Below, in pieces: positions 9,201 through 19,890 of a stretch of 64,000 bases of DNA (positions within the stretch are counted from its first letter, which is position 1; each line of letters opens with the position of its first letter). Under the pieces are notes generated by a model. It searched no databases, had not been told where the DNA came from, and saw only the letters and a list, made by a program, of their open reading frames with translations. Source of the stretch: Thalassia testudinum (lineage: Eukaryota; Streptophyta; Magnoliopsida; Alismatales; Hydrocharitaceae); NCBI GenBank assembly GCA_037157565.1, contig JAZHRO010000062.1, positions 8,804,001-8,868,000 of the forward strand, in the 5' to 3' direction. The position numbers and the translations under genes were made by a program.

Positions 9201-11936
9201 TAGTTGATCAACATTGATTTCTTCAAATGGTGTCATGTGATGATACTCAGCCTTACAGAGGTCCACAGGTAATGATGGTGGCGAGTCAGAACTACGGGTT
9301 TGGTGGTCTGAGACAGAATTGAGGGTAAGGCATTCCTCGATTAAAGTTTCCACGGGATCATGTTCCTCAATGTAATCACAATCAAAAGACTTTGTTGCCC
9401 GGAAGATATCTAATTGCATTTTCCTGTCTCCGAAGACGATTTCCATACATCCCGTGTCGCAATCGATGTTTGCTTTAGCCGTGGCTAAGAAAGGTCTGCC
9501 TAAGATTATGGGTGCGTTCTGTAATTTTTCAGGGACTTCCATGTCGAGCACCAAAAAGTCGACTGGGAAATAGAAGTCCTTGACCCGTACAATCACGTCC
9601 TCGACAACCCCCTTCGGGGTTTTCACTGATCTATCCGCCAGCTGGATGGTGACAGGGGTTGGTGCCAGCTCCCCAAAACCAAATTGGTGGTACAAGGTTG
9701 TGGGAATTAGGTTGATAGAAGCACCTAGGTCCAGGAGCGCTCTATCAAATGTCATGTCCCCGATGTTGTAGGAAATCAGGGGTGCTCTTGGGTCAGTTCG
9801 TTTGAGTGGAAGGTTGCTTGATATCACGGAACTGGCTTGCTCAGAGAGTACAACCTTCCTAGGTGCTTGAGGTCTCGGCTTACGCTTGGGTGTACAGGCA
9901 TCCTTTAAGAACTTGGCGTAAGCGGGGATGTGTTTGACAGCTTCTAGAAGCGGAATATTAATCTGTACTTGTTTAAAAATTTCCATCAGCTCCTCAGTTT
10001 CCACAGTATTCTTTTTTCTCTTGATTGTTTCCAAGGCCTCAGGATAGGGTGTCTGGATTGGTTCCATGTTTGGGTCCTTGGTTGGTGCTTCTTCTAAGTC
10101 GGGTAAAGTCTCGGGGAGAGTCGGCCATTTGGGATCCTGGGTTTTGGTGCCGCTTCTCAAGGTCACCGCATTCGCAGAGGCATTGGGGCCATGGGGTGAT
10201 CCTTGAGAAGATGAGGATGAAGAGGCGCCAAACCCAGGAGGTGTTTGTGGAGCCGGTTGGACCATATGAGCCTGCCCGGGGTTGCCTTGGAACCCTTGTG
10301 AATTGGGGCCTCTGTTAATTATGTTTCGCGGGTTTGGTTGTGGTTGGGAAGGTAGAGATCCTTGCTGTTTACAGTCCAAGAGTTGGCTTAACTGTCCCTT
10401 TACCAAGGCCATTTCCTCCTGATGTTTTTGGTTCATGTCAGCCATCATCTTTATTAGGGTGTCCATTTGGTTTTGTGGGGGAGGGGCCGCCCTATTTTGG
10501 TTATATTGGGGTCTAACTGGTGGTCCTTGCTGATAGGGGGGCAAGTGTGGCTGTTGGTTTGGCCTGGGCTGGTTTTGGAATTGCGGTAGTTTCTGGTTTG
10601 TCCAACCAAAGTTGGGGTGATTACGCCAGCCGGTGTTGTAAGTGTTGGAGAAAGGGTCAGGTTTTGCATATCCTTGGACGGCTTGCACATCTTCTAGAAT
10701 AGCCGATGTTGATGAAGAAGGAAGGGAGTAATCAAGGGTCGAGGGAGCAAGGGTCCCTCCTTGGAACATGGTTGGGGGTTGTTCCAGGTTTAGTTGGGTG
10801 AAGGGTTGGACCAGGTCAACATTATGTGCTCCTTTTGCTAGGGTGAAAGTCTGCAAGGGGTTCCTGGTCTGGTTTAGAAGCTCATCAATCTTCTTGTCCA
10901 CCAATTCCACTCGATCCAACTTTTTGGCAATAATGTCCATGTCAACCATTCCAGAATTTGCTTGCACCTCATAAATCCCACCACGGGGTTGACTGGATCT
11001 GTTAAACTGGTTCATGGAGGCATTGTTGAGCGAATTCTCGCTCATAGACTCAAAGAGCTCAAACGCGCTCTCCTCATCTTTGTTTAGGAAGTTTCCCCCG
11101 CATGAGGCATCGACGAAGTTCCGTAGGTTGCTATCCAGACCGTGGTAGAAGATCTGGGCCAATTGCCACCTTGGAACTTCGTGGTGTGGGCATTTCCTCA
11201 AAAGTTCATTGAATCTTTCCCACGCCTCATGAAATTGTTCCCCACCCTGGAGTGTGAAGGTAGTGATAACTCTTCTGAGGGCATTGGTCTTTCCTATGGG
11301 GAAGAATTTCTTTAAAAATGCATGCCTCAGTTCCTCCCAGGTGGTGATGGGTCTACCTAGGGTTCTAAGCCAATGAGAAGCCTTGTCTCTTAATGAGAAA
11401 GGGAACATCTTGATTATAACAATATCAAGGCTAATGTTCCTAGGTTTTACTGTTCTTGCTATGCGGTCGAGATCTTCTAGGTGCTGAAAGGGGTCTTCAT
11501 TTGAGCTTCCATGAAAGTGGCTCTGGATTAGACTTAATACATTAGGTTTTAGCTCAAAATCGTCTCCCCCTTCGGGGATCCTAAGGTGTGGCTCGACTCT
11601 AATGGCAGAAGGGTTATAGAAATCACGGAGGGGTCTTGGATGGTTCTGAAATGGTGGTAAATCAAGTGGTGGTTGTCCTGGTATGTCATTGAAAGGTGGT
11701 GGTTGTTCTTGCGGGTTCTGTAACCGTTGTATGGCTTGCATGATGGTGTGGATTTGTCGTTGCTGAAGCCGATGGTTAGCATTGATTTGAGCCTGGACGA
11801 CAGCCATAGCATCTGGTGGGGGTTGATCTTCAGCCTCATCTACCCTAGGTTCAGCCATGTTTTCAACAGAATTACGTCGCCTAGATTCCTGCCCCAAAAC
11901 ACACAATTCAGGATGCAGTGAGCGCCTCCCGTGCAT
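6270..11936 (-). CDS. RE3 gag-pol polyprotein, intact (1888 aa)
   Basis: This single frame makes the particle protein and the replication enzymes. Domains in order: N-terminal leader, capsid-type gag about 105-310 ([17 protein letters not shown] and HEAWERF motifs), Pro/Gln-rich linker about 400-640, aspartic protease with DLGAS near 733 and ILGRPFL later, reverse transcriptase about 985-1190 with FMDDFS near 1172, RNase H about 1315-1435 ([20 protein letters not shown]), and integrase with an HHCC finger about 1525-1575 and DDE residues near 1598, 1654 and 1692. [15 protein letters not shown] tail follows. I see no CCHC knuckle, chromodomain or env. The start MHGRRSL is supported by matching starts in RE5 (MYGRRSL), RE7 (MLRERSL) and RE1 (MLGRSL), although MAEPRV at residue 27 is possible. 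No stop or frameshift is present, unlike all relatives in the window. Confidence 0.95.
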   Translation of the reverse strand: MHGRRSLHPELCVLGQESRRRNSVENMAEPRVDEAEDQPPPDAMAVVQAQINANHRLQQRQIHTIMQAIQRLQNPQEQPPPFNDIPGQPPLDLPPFQNHPRPLRDFYNPSAIRVEPHLRIPEGGDDFELKPNVLSLIQSHFHGSSNEDPFQHLEDLDRIARTVKPRNISLDIVIIKMFPFSLRDKASHWLRTLGRPITTWEELRHAFLKKFFPIGKTNALRRVITTFTLQGGEQFHEAWERFNELLRKCPHHEVPRWQLAQIFYHGLDSNLRNFVDASCGGNFLNKDEESAFELFESMSENSLNNASMNQFNRSSQPRGGIYEVQANSGMVDMDIIAKKLDRVELVDKKIDELLNQTRNPLQTFTLAKGAHNVDLVQPFTQLNLEQPPTMFQGGTLAPSTLDYSLPSSSTSAILEDVQAVQGYAKPDPFSNTYNTGWRNHPNFGWTNQKLPQFQNQPRPNQQPHLPPYQQGPPVRPQYNQNRAAPPPQNQMDTLIKMMADMNQKHQEEMALVKGQLSQLLDCKQQGSLPSQPQPNPRNIINRGPNSQGFQGNPGQAHMVQPAPQTPPGFGASSSSSSQGSPHGPNASANAVTLRSGTKTQDPKWPTLPETLPDLEEAPTKDPNMEPIQTPYPEALETIKRKKNTVETEELMEIFKQVQINIPLLEAVKHIPAYAKFLKDACTPKRKPRPQAPRKVVLSEQASSVISSNLPLKRTDPRAPLISYNIGDMTFDRALLDLGASINLIPTTLYHQFGFGELAPTPVTIQLADRSVKTPKGVVEDVIVRVKDFYFPVDFLVLDMEVPEKLQNAPIILGRPFLATAKANIDCDTGCMEIVFGDRKMQLDIFRATKSFDCDYIEEHDPVETLIEECLTLNSVSDHQTRSSDSPPSLPVDLCKAEYHHMTPFEEINVDQLPPFPFPSTVVPPAPELKPLPENLKYVFLGPGQTFPVIINSHLTKDQELRLTATLSEHRAAIGWTISDLRGISPTYCTHKIYLEDGARPSRQMQRWLNPNMREVVKKEIIKWLDADIIYPISNSPWVSPTQVVPKKAGLTVVTNDHGESIPTRTTTAWRVCIDYRKLNEATKKDHFPLPFIDQILERLAGQKYFCFLDGYSGYNQVAIAPEDQEKTTFTCPYGTFAFRRMPFGLCNAPATFQRCMLAIFSEMVGEYLEVFMDDFSVFGNSFDHCLSNLEKILKRCIEVNLVLSWEKSHFMVQEGIVLGHIVSHKGIEVDRAKVDLISKLPPPSSLRQIRSFLGHVGFYRRFIKDFSKLSKPLTDLLANDATFHMSPDCTQAYQTLRDLVSTAPVLQPPDWSQDFEIMCDASDFAIGAVLGQRQDKKPVVIYYASKMLDEAQRNYTVTEKELLAVVFGLEKFRSYLLGSHVTIYTDHSAIRHLLAKKDEKPRLIRWILLLQEFDLEIQDKAGSKNVVADHLSRLHPDHIGPSLPLSDTFPDEHILAVQDKKMPWYADYVNYLVIGQTPHSWSRQQRDRFFAEAKHYFWDDPMLFRLCADQIIRRCLPEDEVQSVLSFCHDQACGGHFSGKKTAAKVLQSGFYWPSLFKDAHIFAKTCSQCQTLGTMTKKDMMPLQPILIVEIFDVWGIDFMGPFPPSNGFEYILVSVDYVSKWIEAVATRRCDHKTVMDFVKKNIFSHFGIPKAMISDGGSHFIHSQFRALLRKYGVNHRIATPYHPQTNGQTEVSNRQIKNILQKTVRPDRKDWSTRLDDALWAYRTAFKTPIGMSPYRLVFGKACHLPVELEHRAYWAVKQCNMDPQLAGAQRTLQLSELEEIRRDAFDNSRLYKEKMKAVHDRLIHRKTFEPNQQVWLFDARLKLFPGKLRSKWTGPFRVVKPFSNGAVEIADLNTGHTFTVNGQRLKHFLAQVPPKESVTLVEG

Positions 11937-13047
11937 ACACTAGAGAAGAACTGGAGGGGATGCGGAGGGCGACAGATGCGAGAAATGTGTTTCAATCAAG
12001 CACGCAAGCCTAATCCTTATGGTGTATTCCTTAGGAGACCTAGAAATCTCACAAAGGGTGATTAAGTCCGTAAGCACTGGACTTCCCTTCTCAAGGCTAA
12101 TCTGGCTAGGTTGATTACGAGGGGATTGCAGGGAAGGTTCTTCCTTTGGCTTACGCCTCCGGTTCCATAGACCCCACAACCACGGTCGTTTGACACTGCC
12201 CCGCAGCCTAGTCACCAGATTCTACCAAGGGAATGAAAGCCAAGTGCCTAGCAGACAAAACCTCACCTTTTGAGACTTAACTCAGTCTTGCCTAGGGCAC
12301 GTCTACTCAGTTTTAAAGGGCTAGGATAGTGCTTGTGCTTAGGGTGATGTGATGAGGCGTTGATTGGGGTGGTGCCTCTTAATGTTCTACTTTCAAAGTG
12401 TGTGCTTCTAGCAAAACATGATTTTCAAGCAAGGATTTGTTAAGATATAGTGTTTTTTTAGTGTTTCATCCTTACTTAAGTACTTTTTAGGGTTGACGTG
12501 TCTTAATTTTTTTCAAACAAGTTTCAGTGGGCACGTCAAGTTCTGCACACAACTTAGTGAAAGTAGATTTCCTTTTATTTTGTAGAGGCTCTAAAACCCT
12601 AGTGTACTCATCCTGATAATCATGCAGCTTCTATTAGATGAGTCAGTTTTAGGGTTGAGTGGTGCGGCCCAGGTCAACTCACGGTGGCTTCGCAAACACC
12701 ACTCAAGAGAGAAAGAAAAGAACACTCCAAGAATTTGTCCAGTATATTAGAGTGTACATTTTTTTGTAGGGTGGTGTGTTAAGAATGTGGGTCAAGCAAT
12801 CATTCGCCACGCCAATTTTTTTCAGTTTTTATGATTTTTTTTAGCTTTTTCACGCAAGCAAACAATGAGAGAGAGAGAGTACTCACTATCGGTCCTCGAG
12901 GCGTCTACTTCCTTGCTACCATAGTGGAATGCGTCGCTTCACCGTCCATGCGCCGAATTCCTGCATCCGTCAAGTAAAAAGGAAAGTAGGGCATTAGACG
13001 ATATGAGAATGAAGGTGGAATGGAGGTGATAAAACAAATCCGTTGCC
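11937..13047 (-). other. RE3 untranslated leader
   Basis: No coding frame is supported. On the element strand a donor-like GTGAGT lies at 12881-12886, about 161 bases from the primer-binding site, followed by CT repeats. A pyrimidine-rich stretch ending in CTAG at 11940-11943 lies three bases before the gag ATG. These could bound a leader intron of about 0.95 kb (inference). Confidence 0.7.
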
Positions 13048-13065
13048 TCCCCGGCAACGGCGCCA
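13048..13065 (-). promoter_or_regulatory. RE3 primer-binding site (tRNA-Asp)
   Basis: The minus strand reads TGGCGCCGTTGCCGGGGA, a perfect complement of the plant tRNA-Asp(GTC) 3' end including CCA. It sits five bases from the LTR end. Confidence 0.95.
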
Positions 13066-13070
13066 AAAAC

Positions 13071-14471
13071 TGACGTGCCTTCGTGCGTGTGTGTTAAGAG
13101 GTGTCGTTATAGTTGCACTTGATACGTCGGTTTTAAAAGAAGTAAACGGAGGTGAGTCCGAGTGTCGATCTCAGGGAGGCGTGGAAATCGGATTTTGTTT
13201 ACCACTTGTCACGAAAAAGGCGGAGTTTTGCTTGCGAAAGAGATGGTTTTGAAAAGCGAGAGATAGAGAGAGTTTAGGGTTAGAAAGCTCTTGGTTTTGA
13301 TCATGCACTTTAAGCAGAAATTAAAATGGCAACTAAATGGAAAATAATTTCATTAAACATGCATTCATAGTTCATGGTTTACAATATTAAATACATGCTT
13401 CAACAAAAGTAAATGAAAGCTTAAAAGAGAGAGAGAGATAGAGAGAGAGTGGAGAGCGACGAGGCAGCCACGGCGGTGGAGGAGGCTCCGTCGGCGGCTC
13501 GTCGTCTCCGGCGATTACAAGAGTGCTTAAGACTAGCTAGGAGAGGAGTGGAGTAGTTGCAAGTGGGAGAGGATGCCTTGAATGGTGGTAGAAGGGGGTT
13601 TAAATAGAGTTAAGGGCTTCCTAAAAGAAGAATGTGCTTTAGCGACATCCAGAACGTCGCTAAAACCGCTTCCATATACGTCGGTGAAGGCCTTCTGCCG
13701 CCGGTCAGCCGCCCGCCCCTCTCTCTCTTCAGGCGCGATCCGTGGCTGTCGAACGAGAGCCGTCCGATTGATGATCGGACGGCTGAGATCCTCCCGCGCC
13801 TGCGCTAGGATCGTGCTTCGGGCATGCGTGCGCGCGCGCGTTTCCGCCCGGCGTGCGCGCGCGCGTGGGAGGTGGGGCGCTGTCGTCGCACCGCGTGGCG
13901 CAATCCTGGCCGCTCGCTTCTGATCGCGCGGCTCAATTTTGCCGCGCCCTTCGCCCGCAAATGATTTTCGCTCCGCGCGAATCGAACGCGCGTCGCCGCA
14001 ACGCGGGCGTGCGCGCTAACCGTTGCACCACGCCCGCGCTTTGTCGCGGCGACCGCGGGCGAACGCGCGGATCTCGGCCGTTCGATCGAAGATCAACGGC
14101 CGAGATGCGTCCTTGGCTGGCTTGGGGGCGTGCGGGCGGCGGGGGCGGGGCGACGTGGCGCGTTCTAGGCCGTTGATCTCCAGATCAACGGTCAGGATTT
14201 CTTGGGCCCATTGTGGGAGCTCCGGATGTCGGATTTGGCCGATCTTGAGTCCGCTAGACTCCGTTCGTCATCCTGAATCCATCCGTGCGGTCCGATTGCT
14301 CATCTGAGGCCTGCTTTGACAAAGGATTTACACAAATGGCCATTAATACAGTTTATAAGCAATCTTGGTACTTGATGCATGCAATGCTCCTATTCTACTT
14401 TATGTTGTGCCTTTTATTCTAAAGATGGGCCATATTCAACCTAATTACTACCCCCTTGCGTGGTGTTATCA
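13071..14471 (-). repeat. RE3 5' LTR
   Basis: This is the 1401-bp partner of 3463-4863 and the promoter-bearing copy for RE3. The TATA-like box is at 13599-13606 (minus strand). The T-arm-like U5 motif is at about 13157-13180. The right flank ccaac (14472-14476) is the target duplication. Confidence 0.95.
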
Positions 14472-14692
14472 CCAACCCGATTACCCGCCCAATCTGTCTC
14501 ACTCCTCAACTGCCACTCACGGCCGGTAGCCCTGGACCCAAGTGCGTACGATTCGATAACTCGATTGTATTCATGGCTCTGGGAGAGCGGATCCTAACAG
14601 AGAAAGAAAGGAAGAGAGCTACGCGGGGGCAGGGGGTGTTGCTCTCAGGAAATCAGGTTAACACTTAGCAGGATTTTGAGGAAGAAAACCAG

Positions 14693-14943
14693 AGGAGGAA
14701 GAAGAGCTAAAGGCACAGAGGAGAAAGGAGAGAAAGAAGAAGAGGTTGATCAGAAGACGAAGAGGTGAAGGCTTGGAGAAAAAGAAGAGGAAGAGGAAGA
14801 AGAGAAGAGATAGAAGCCAAAGAAGAAGAAGAAGAAGGGTTGAAGAAGAAGAGGAGGTACAAAGAAAGGGTAAAAGAAAGAAAGAAGAAGAAGAGGCTGA
14901 GCTGAAGAGAAGCTGAGAAAGAAGAAGAAATTGGAAGGGAAGA
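14693..14943 (+). repeat. Purine-rich GAA tract in RE2 5' LTR
   Basis: The tract is almost pure A/G with AAGAAG repeats, placed between the TATA region and the LTR end. Similar tracts are in RE5 (22499-22797, 33402-33697), the RE2 3' LTR (38668-38900) and S2 (48134-48270). Long frames on either strand here are low-complexity artefacts. Confidence 0.85.
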
Positions 14944-14968
14944 GCATTGTAGCATCAGACATTTAAGT

Positions 14969-14990
14969 CATCTGATTTACAAATCAGATG
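14969..14990 (+). other. U5-region hairpin in RE2 5' LTR
   Basis: The arms CATCTGATTT and AAATCAGATG surround AC. The same hairpin is in the RE2 3' LTR at 38923-38944. RE5 has GTCGTCTGATT/AATCAGACGAC at 22471-22496 and 33374-33399, in the same context after cactgtagca. A paired A-T to G-C change supports an RNA stem. Confidence 0.75.
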
Positions 14991-15280
14991 TCCGATTTGA
15001 GTTTATTTCATATATACTTTGAGTTCCTTAGCTAATTCTGTAAGGAGTATTTCGTGATCTAAATCACCATTTTACTCCCATCTTTTTGCACATTGATACC
15101 TGATATTATTGCAAATTCTTTTAATTTAAATTGTGATCTTGATTTCTGAATTTCATATTGCTCCCTGTGTTCGACCTTAGAATCTTTTCGAGTAATAAAA
15201 ATTGTATTTGTTTGAATGTTATTTCGGCTATACTGCAACACGACACCTTTTGAAACACCGATTTAGCACGACAAATATTT

Positions 15281-15298
15281 TGGTGCTGTTACCGGGGA
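15281..15298 (+). promoter_or_regulatory. RE2 primer-binding site (tRNA-Asp type)
   Basis: The sequence is TGGTGCTGTTACCGGGGA, with three transitions from the tRNA-Asp complement. It lies seven bases after the LTR end at 15273. Confidence 0.85.
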
Positions 15299-16321
15299 GC
15301 AATGAGCAATTTACAACTCTTGATTGCAATTCCTGATTTGGTACTAACTTGCTTTATCTCTTTGTTGTTGTTTGAGGAGGGATTCATTGAGGAAAGTTCT
15401 GCTGCACAACAAACACACCAGGGGCAGGTAAATTCTAACCACTCTCTCTTAAGCCCCTCATTCTGAAAAGAATAAATGAAAAAAATCAATTAGGGCTACT
15501 TGCGTTCTTTCTATAGATAACTCATCAAGTTGCCTGATTTGATTTAAACAACAAAATCTGATTTATACACCCACTTAAGGTAACTAGGGTTATCACATTC
15601 ACGTTTGAGCCCTAGATACCACATTTGACAAGCTAAATTGGAGCAAAACAAGAGCCAAGTAAGGATTCCAAGTTAGGGTTTTAGAGACACACTCACATAA
15701 TCACGAACTGATCTTTCTAAACAATGTGTGCCTATGCCTTGGTTGAATTGATCTATTCAAGCAAACCCAAAAAATAAGGCTCTTAATCTCACTTGAATCT
15801 TAAAAGAGGGACCTAAACTTCTCAAAGGACAAATAGGTGAAGTTGACCCACCTTGTTGGGTCAACCAATCTTTAAATTAGGTCACTTCTTGCACTCAACA
15901 CATCTTAAAGTTCAAGTGAAATTCTAAGCACCCTTGCTCTTAATTAAAATTGGTAGACTTAAGAGGTCAAGTCCCCAATCTGGTCTACCTGGAACATCAG
16001 TGACAAGAGAGGTCGGGTGAGGGAAACCATGTAACCCGTGGGGACGCTCTATCGTGTAGGGGTCTTCGCGGGACTCCCTCTCTGGCTGCCTAAGTAATTC
16101 ACAGGTGGACGATTTTTTGACTAAGGGGTATCATCCGCCCTGAACCTCTATAGTCATCCAAAATCTTTGGGTGCCTTGATTGGGTCAATATCACATCCAG
16201 TCCTCATCCCTTCTATTTAGAGCACACACAGATTTTCTTGGGAATCTTTTTCAGATCTAATCAATTTCTATCTAAACTTGAATTTTTATTCTACATCTTG
16301 ATTCCACCATCCGATTAAAAA
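15299..16321 (+). other. RE2 leader with block shared with RE5
   Basis: The leader is untranslated. CAG/GTAAAT at 15425-15433 is a donor-like site 129 bases after the primer-binding site. The block 15958-16198 is closely similar to the RE5 leader at 23637-23880 (for example cccgtggggacgctct and ggggtcttcgcgggactc). Such sharing between a pol-less element and a gag-pol element suggests a cis-acting packaging or dimerisation signal (inference). Confidence 0.75.
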
Positions 16322-18299
16322 ATGCAGCCTGGCTACTTAGGGAAACCATTTAAGAAACCTGAATCACAAAGATCCATGAAAGATAGAATGGTTGAGGATG
16401 CCCTTAGATTTTATGAGATTGATGACAAAACCTTAAAACCAATTGAAGACATTCAGGTTAATATATTGATAACAACCACCTTCATCATAAACTGTGCCCA
16501 AGTAATTATAGCACAAGTAACAAATGGATCCACCCGGGACTATCTCCAATGCATGACAAATCCTGTACTTTGGGAAAGACACCAAGATGATCTTGAAAAA
16601 TGGGAAGAGATGATAAAATTATTAAAGCAGATAATCGACCAAAAATACCCATACATTCCCCAAACTTTGGCAAAACATCTTGGAACAATATTGAGGATCT
16701 ATCTGATTTTCCAAATCTCGGGTTCAAGAATCAAGGTTGTTGTGAACCTCCAATGGAATATGATCAACATAATAGATAGATTGATATGCCTGATCTTGAG
16801 ATAGGTTGGGAGAATCCAATTGCAGGAGGATACAATTTTGAACTAGCCTTAGTAAACCAAAACCCTGATTTGCCAAGCATAGAATTCCTAGACTCCTGTG
16901 ATAATGAGATTGAATCAGAACCTCCCAAGGGTGTAAATTCCGCACCTTACTTTGATAAGGTGACCCTGAAGGCAATTCTGGCATCCCTATAAAACCCAAC
17001 CTAGATTCTAGTGATTCAACCCACATCCTTAGCCTAGAATCTAGATCTGAACCTTCTTGGGATAATTACAAGGCCCCATATGACAAAAATCAGTGTTTGA
17101 ATTTGGCTTATGATTTTGGGCCTTTATTTGATAAGTACACCTCTCCAACATCCTCAAAAACACATATTGATTTTTCGGAAGTCATGCCAATCTATGATAT
17201 AGAAACCAAGGAGTTGGAAGAGTTGGGTTTTGATTGGGATTTCCTTACAAACCAAGAAGCCAAGCCTAAACTTAATAGGGACACCTTTTTAGACTCAGAA
17301 TCCGAAACTAGGTTAAATCCAAGTTAGGTTGTTGAGTCTACATCTTTTAATTTATTTTATGGTGGAACCTCTGATCCAGAATCAAATCCAGAACTTGATT
17401 CTTGCCAGTTCTCCGACGATTTCGAATCTTACTATAATTACGGAGAACCATTGTTTCTTGACAACTATGAGCCAATCTATGACCTCAGCACACATGATCC
17501 ATTCTTCGACTCTGACTCTGAGGTCCCTAATCCTGAGATCATTGATTTAAATTCAGGTTCCATTGAGATGGAATCATTTCTTTTTGATACTCAAGAATCA
17601 GAAATGGAAATTGCTAAGAGTATTTACAATCCAGAGTTCAAATATTTTCTTGACTCCGATTTCTTTCATCCTATAAACACTCTTTAGGTATTTACCTTTG
17701 AGTTTGATGGCTACTATGAGGACTCTCTAAATGAACCCACCTTTAATTCTTTTTTAGATGAGCCCTCACACACAATTCGTATTGATGCCACCTCTTCCAC
17801 ATATACAAAGCCTATTCAAACCCGATCTTAGCCCTGACCCGTAACTGGGCTCAATTTCTATTCTAATTCCCCTCTTAATGAGTTAGTTGTAGATGATTCT
17901 CCTACACATTTTTATCGGGTTTTGGACATCGATCAGATTACAAATCACACCCCATCCTTCTCTGATCACTCCTGTAGGGTTCCTACATCCTCCACTGATT
18001 CTTTTTCATTTAAGAATCCCTACTCTGATCAGGCTGATTCGACTCAGCCAAACCCTAGCTATACACTTCCATACCCTTTCGAGTTCCAAGTTATATAGTG
18101 GGTTTCACATCTCTTGATCAACATTTATCAACCGACCAGATTGATTGGATTTGGGCTACATCATCAGGCTGTTGATCTGAACAAGCACCTGGTTGGACCA
18201 ACCAGGCTTTCGATCAAGGTGCTTGTTCTGCAAAACTTATTTGATTTGACCACTCCTCCAAATTCTCACTCGGCTGAAGGAGTTGAATTTAGTGCTTAA
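16322..18299 (+). pseudogene. RE2 acidic open frame of unknown function, broken
   Basis: I do not recognise this protein. Reading starts with MQPGYLGKPFKKPES, shifts frame near 16665 and again near 17000, then continues in one frame to 18299 with in-frame stops at 17325-17327, 17685-17687, near 17830 and near 18096. About 650 codons in all. The middle and later parts are rich in Asp, Glu, Ser, Phe and Tyr (for example HDPFFDSDSEVPNPEI). No gag capsid, protease, reverse transcriptase or integrase motif is present. It occupies the place of gag-pol between the RE5-like leader and the RE5-like 3' UTR. A similar acidic frame sits in RE8 at 56716-58176. It could be an element-specific accessory protein or captured sequence. 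The coding nature is likely, because the composition stays protein-like across stops. Confidence 0.6.
18179..18228 (+). repeat. Nested palindrome at the end of the RE2 frame
   Basis: The outer arms GAACAAGCACCT (18179-18190) and AGGTGCTTGTTC (18217-18228) enclose most of the perfect palindrome CCTGGTTGGACCAACCAGG (18188-18206). The two cannot form fully at once because they share CCT. Confidence 0.85.
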
Positions 18300-18525
18300 C
18301 GGGAGGAAACCCATCATTCCAAAAAAAAAAAATGAGAACCTTTTGATTATCCTTTTATACTTCACGTCTATTGCACCTTGAGTTTGGTTTTAGAACAGTC
18401 GATCTCACCTCTAGTATACGTGCTAGAGCTTGAAATCATCCGCAACGATCATTCCCGACCCATTTGCCCACTCGATAATCCTGTTCTAATTCCTGAACCC
18501 AAAATTGTTTCACACCCTCCGTTTA

Positions 18526-18559
18526 CAATGAGGACATTGTAAAACTTAGGCATGGGGGG
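18526..18559 (+). promoter_or_regulatory. RE2 internal CAATGAGGACATTG plus G-tract module
   Basis: CAATGAGGACATTG (18526-18539) is followed by ggcatgggggg (18549-18559). It is the same module as in RE1, RE3, RE5 and RE8, here in an element without pol. Confidence 0.75.
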
Positions 18560-19854
18560 CTGGTAAAGTGCAAGAAATAAAAGTTTGGAAGGGTTCTCAC
18601 AAAAAATGACATATTCCAAATATACCAAAAAAATTAAAAATTCTTGAAAAAGAACAAAAATATAAGAGGAGAGGAAAATTTGATGGCATATCAAATTTTG
18701 AGAAGAAAAAGGGGAGGAGTTAAAAATGTCAAAAAGGAGCACAATTTGAGGAGAAAAAAAAAGGTAGTCATTAGTAAAAAATTAAGGAATTAATTTAGTT
18801 CTAGACCATACCAAAAGAAAGAAAGGTAAAAAGTGCTAATGAAACAGAGAAGAGATTAAGAGGAACGCTGATTTTAGGGCTTTTGGGCTATAATCCTAGG
18901 CTTAAAAACTCAAGTACCTGCTGAGATCTAGATAATCCTCAAGAGGTTGGGGAAAATGCGAAGCTTAAGTATTAGGTATAAGGCATAGGGACTATTCAGC
19001 CTCGTTAACTGACCTCTGGTTTGCGGGACTCGGTAACCTAAGCACCCCAATCCACACACAGTCTGGTTCAGTGCACTTAATATCAAAATCACGTAAATGT
19101 GTTAAATCTATTCTAAAAAAAAGAGTTACCTAGATTAGGACTGACTGATCAACACAAGTTGATTTGGACAAGTTCCCGGTGCGGAGAGGCGGGAAATTCC
19201 CCTCGAAGATGAGCAATAACATACCGTCTCCTTAGTGTTGTCTCCTAGGATATCTAAATATCCTCCCGAGGGCATGTAAGCACCATGTTCTGGTTTAGAT
19301 GCCATGGGCGGCGTTATCACGAAATGTCGATTGCCAGGGTTTGGATTTAGCTACATAATGCCATGGGCGGGATTATCTCGAGATCTTGAAAGCCAGGGTT
19401 CTAGGGGTTTCCATGGGCGGTGCTATCTCGAAGCATTGATTGCCAGGGACCCTACGAGGATTAATGGTGGGAGCCAGGAATCCGATACAGACCATGTTGT
19501 AAAGCTAATCCAAGGCTAGAAATAAAAAGGAAAAAGAGAGAAAACCCTCCAAAATAAAAATTTTCCTATCTCTCTCTTACAAAGACTCACTGTAAACTGA
19601 ACCTGAGCTAAAACACGTTACAAGCACGGGTGCTTTAACCGCGGAGTTCAACGAACCTTAGGTTAGTTCCTGTAGGCCTTAGAAACCTTCGTGGCAGATT
19701 GAGGCTAGAGCTGGTCAGGTCCGGATCTTGGTTGTTACTTGAGTACCTCTAGGCCTATTATCGGCATTCTAACTTAATATACGAGAGAAAGCATGCCTTA
19801 GAGTTCTAAGCATAAAAAAGTACGGTCTAGAATTAGAGTTAAGTCCTTGAGATT
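18560..19854 (+). other. RE2 3' untranslated region
   Basis: The region is non-coding and collinear with the RE5 3' UTR (29881-31119). It contains an A-rich stretch, a gcggagaggcgggaaat block, and three copies of a roughly 38-bp unit (19302-19448). No gene is seen. Confidence 0.75.
19302..19448 (+). repeat. Triple ~38-bp 3' UTR repeat in RE2
   Basis: The copies at 19302-19340, 19361-19400 and 19411-19448 each start ccatgggcgg, pass through ttatctcgaa or a close variant, and end gccaggg. RE5 has the same three units at 30564-30710. Spacers of 10-20 bases are not constant and no array-associated genes occur, so this is not CRISPR. Confidence 0.85.
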
Positions 19855-19890
19855 TTGCTAAGGGACTAGCAAAAGTTAGGCATGGGGTTA
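19855..19890 (+). promoter_or_regulatory. RE2 stem-loop and polypurine tract
   Basis: TTGCTAAGGGACTAGCAA (19855-19872) precedes ggcatggggtta (19879-19890), which abuts the 3' LTR start at 19891. Confidence 0.8.

Larger units (their letters stand above)
3463..14471 (-). mobile_element. RE3: complete, young, putatively autonomous Athila-type element (minus strand)
   Basis: RE3 is 11,009 bp with two 1401-bp LTRs (TGATAACACC...GGCACGTCA on its own strand) and a perfect 5-bp target duplication ccaac at 3458-3462 and 14472-14476. It has a perfect tRNA-Asp primer-binding site, an intact 1888-residue gag-pol, a polypurine tract and TATA-like boxes. By eye the LTRs differ at about 15 positions (about 1 percent), mostly C/T or G/A changes, so the insertion is recent. 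It lies inside the 5' LTR of RE2. There is no env-like frame. It is the only element here with every autonomous part unbroken. Confidence 0.95.
1465..15273 (+). repeat. RE2 5' LTR, interrupted by RE3
   Basis: LTR sequence occupies 1465-3462 and 14477-15273, about 2.8 kb once RE3 and its target duplication are removed. It begins TGATGGG and ends gcacgaca. It matches the RE2 3' LTR pieces at 19891-20087 and 38668-39231, and solo LTR S2 at 45963-48603. A purine-rich GAA tract lies at 14693-14943. Confidence 0.85.

Noticed and set aside
13048..13065. tRNA-Asp gene
   Set aside because: Only the 18 bases matching the tRNA 3' end are present, next to an LTR. This is a primer-binding site.
15299..16321. 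Host exon in the RE2 leader
   Set aside because: The region is collinear with the RE5 leader, so it is element sequence.
19302..19448. CRISPR-like array
   Set aside because: There are only three imperfect units with short unequal spacers, in a plant retroelement UTR, and no associated genes.
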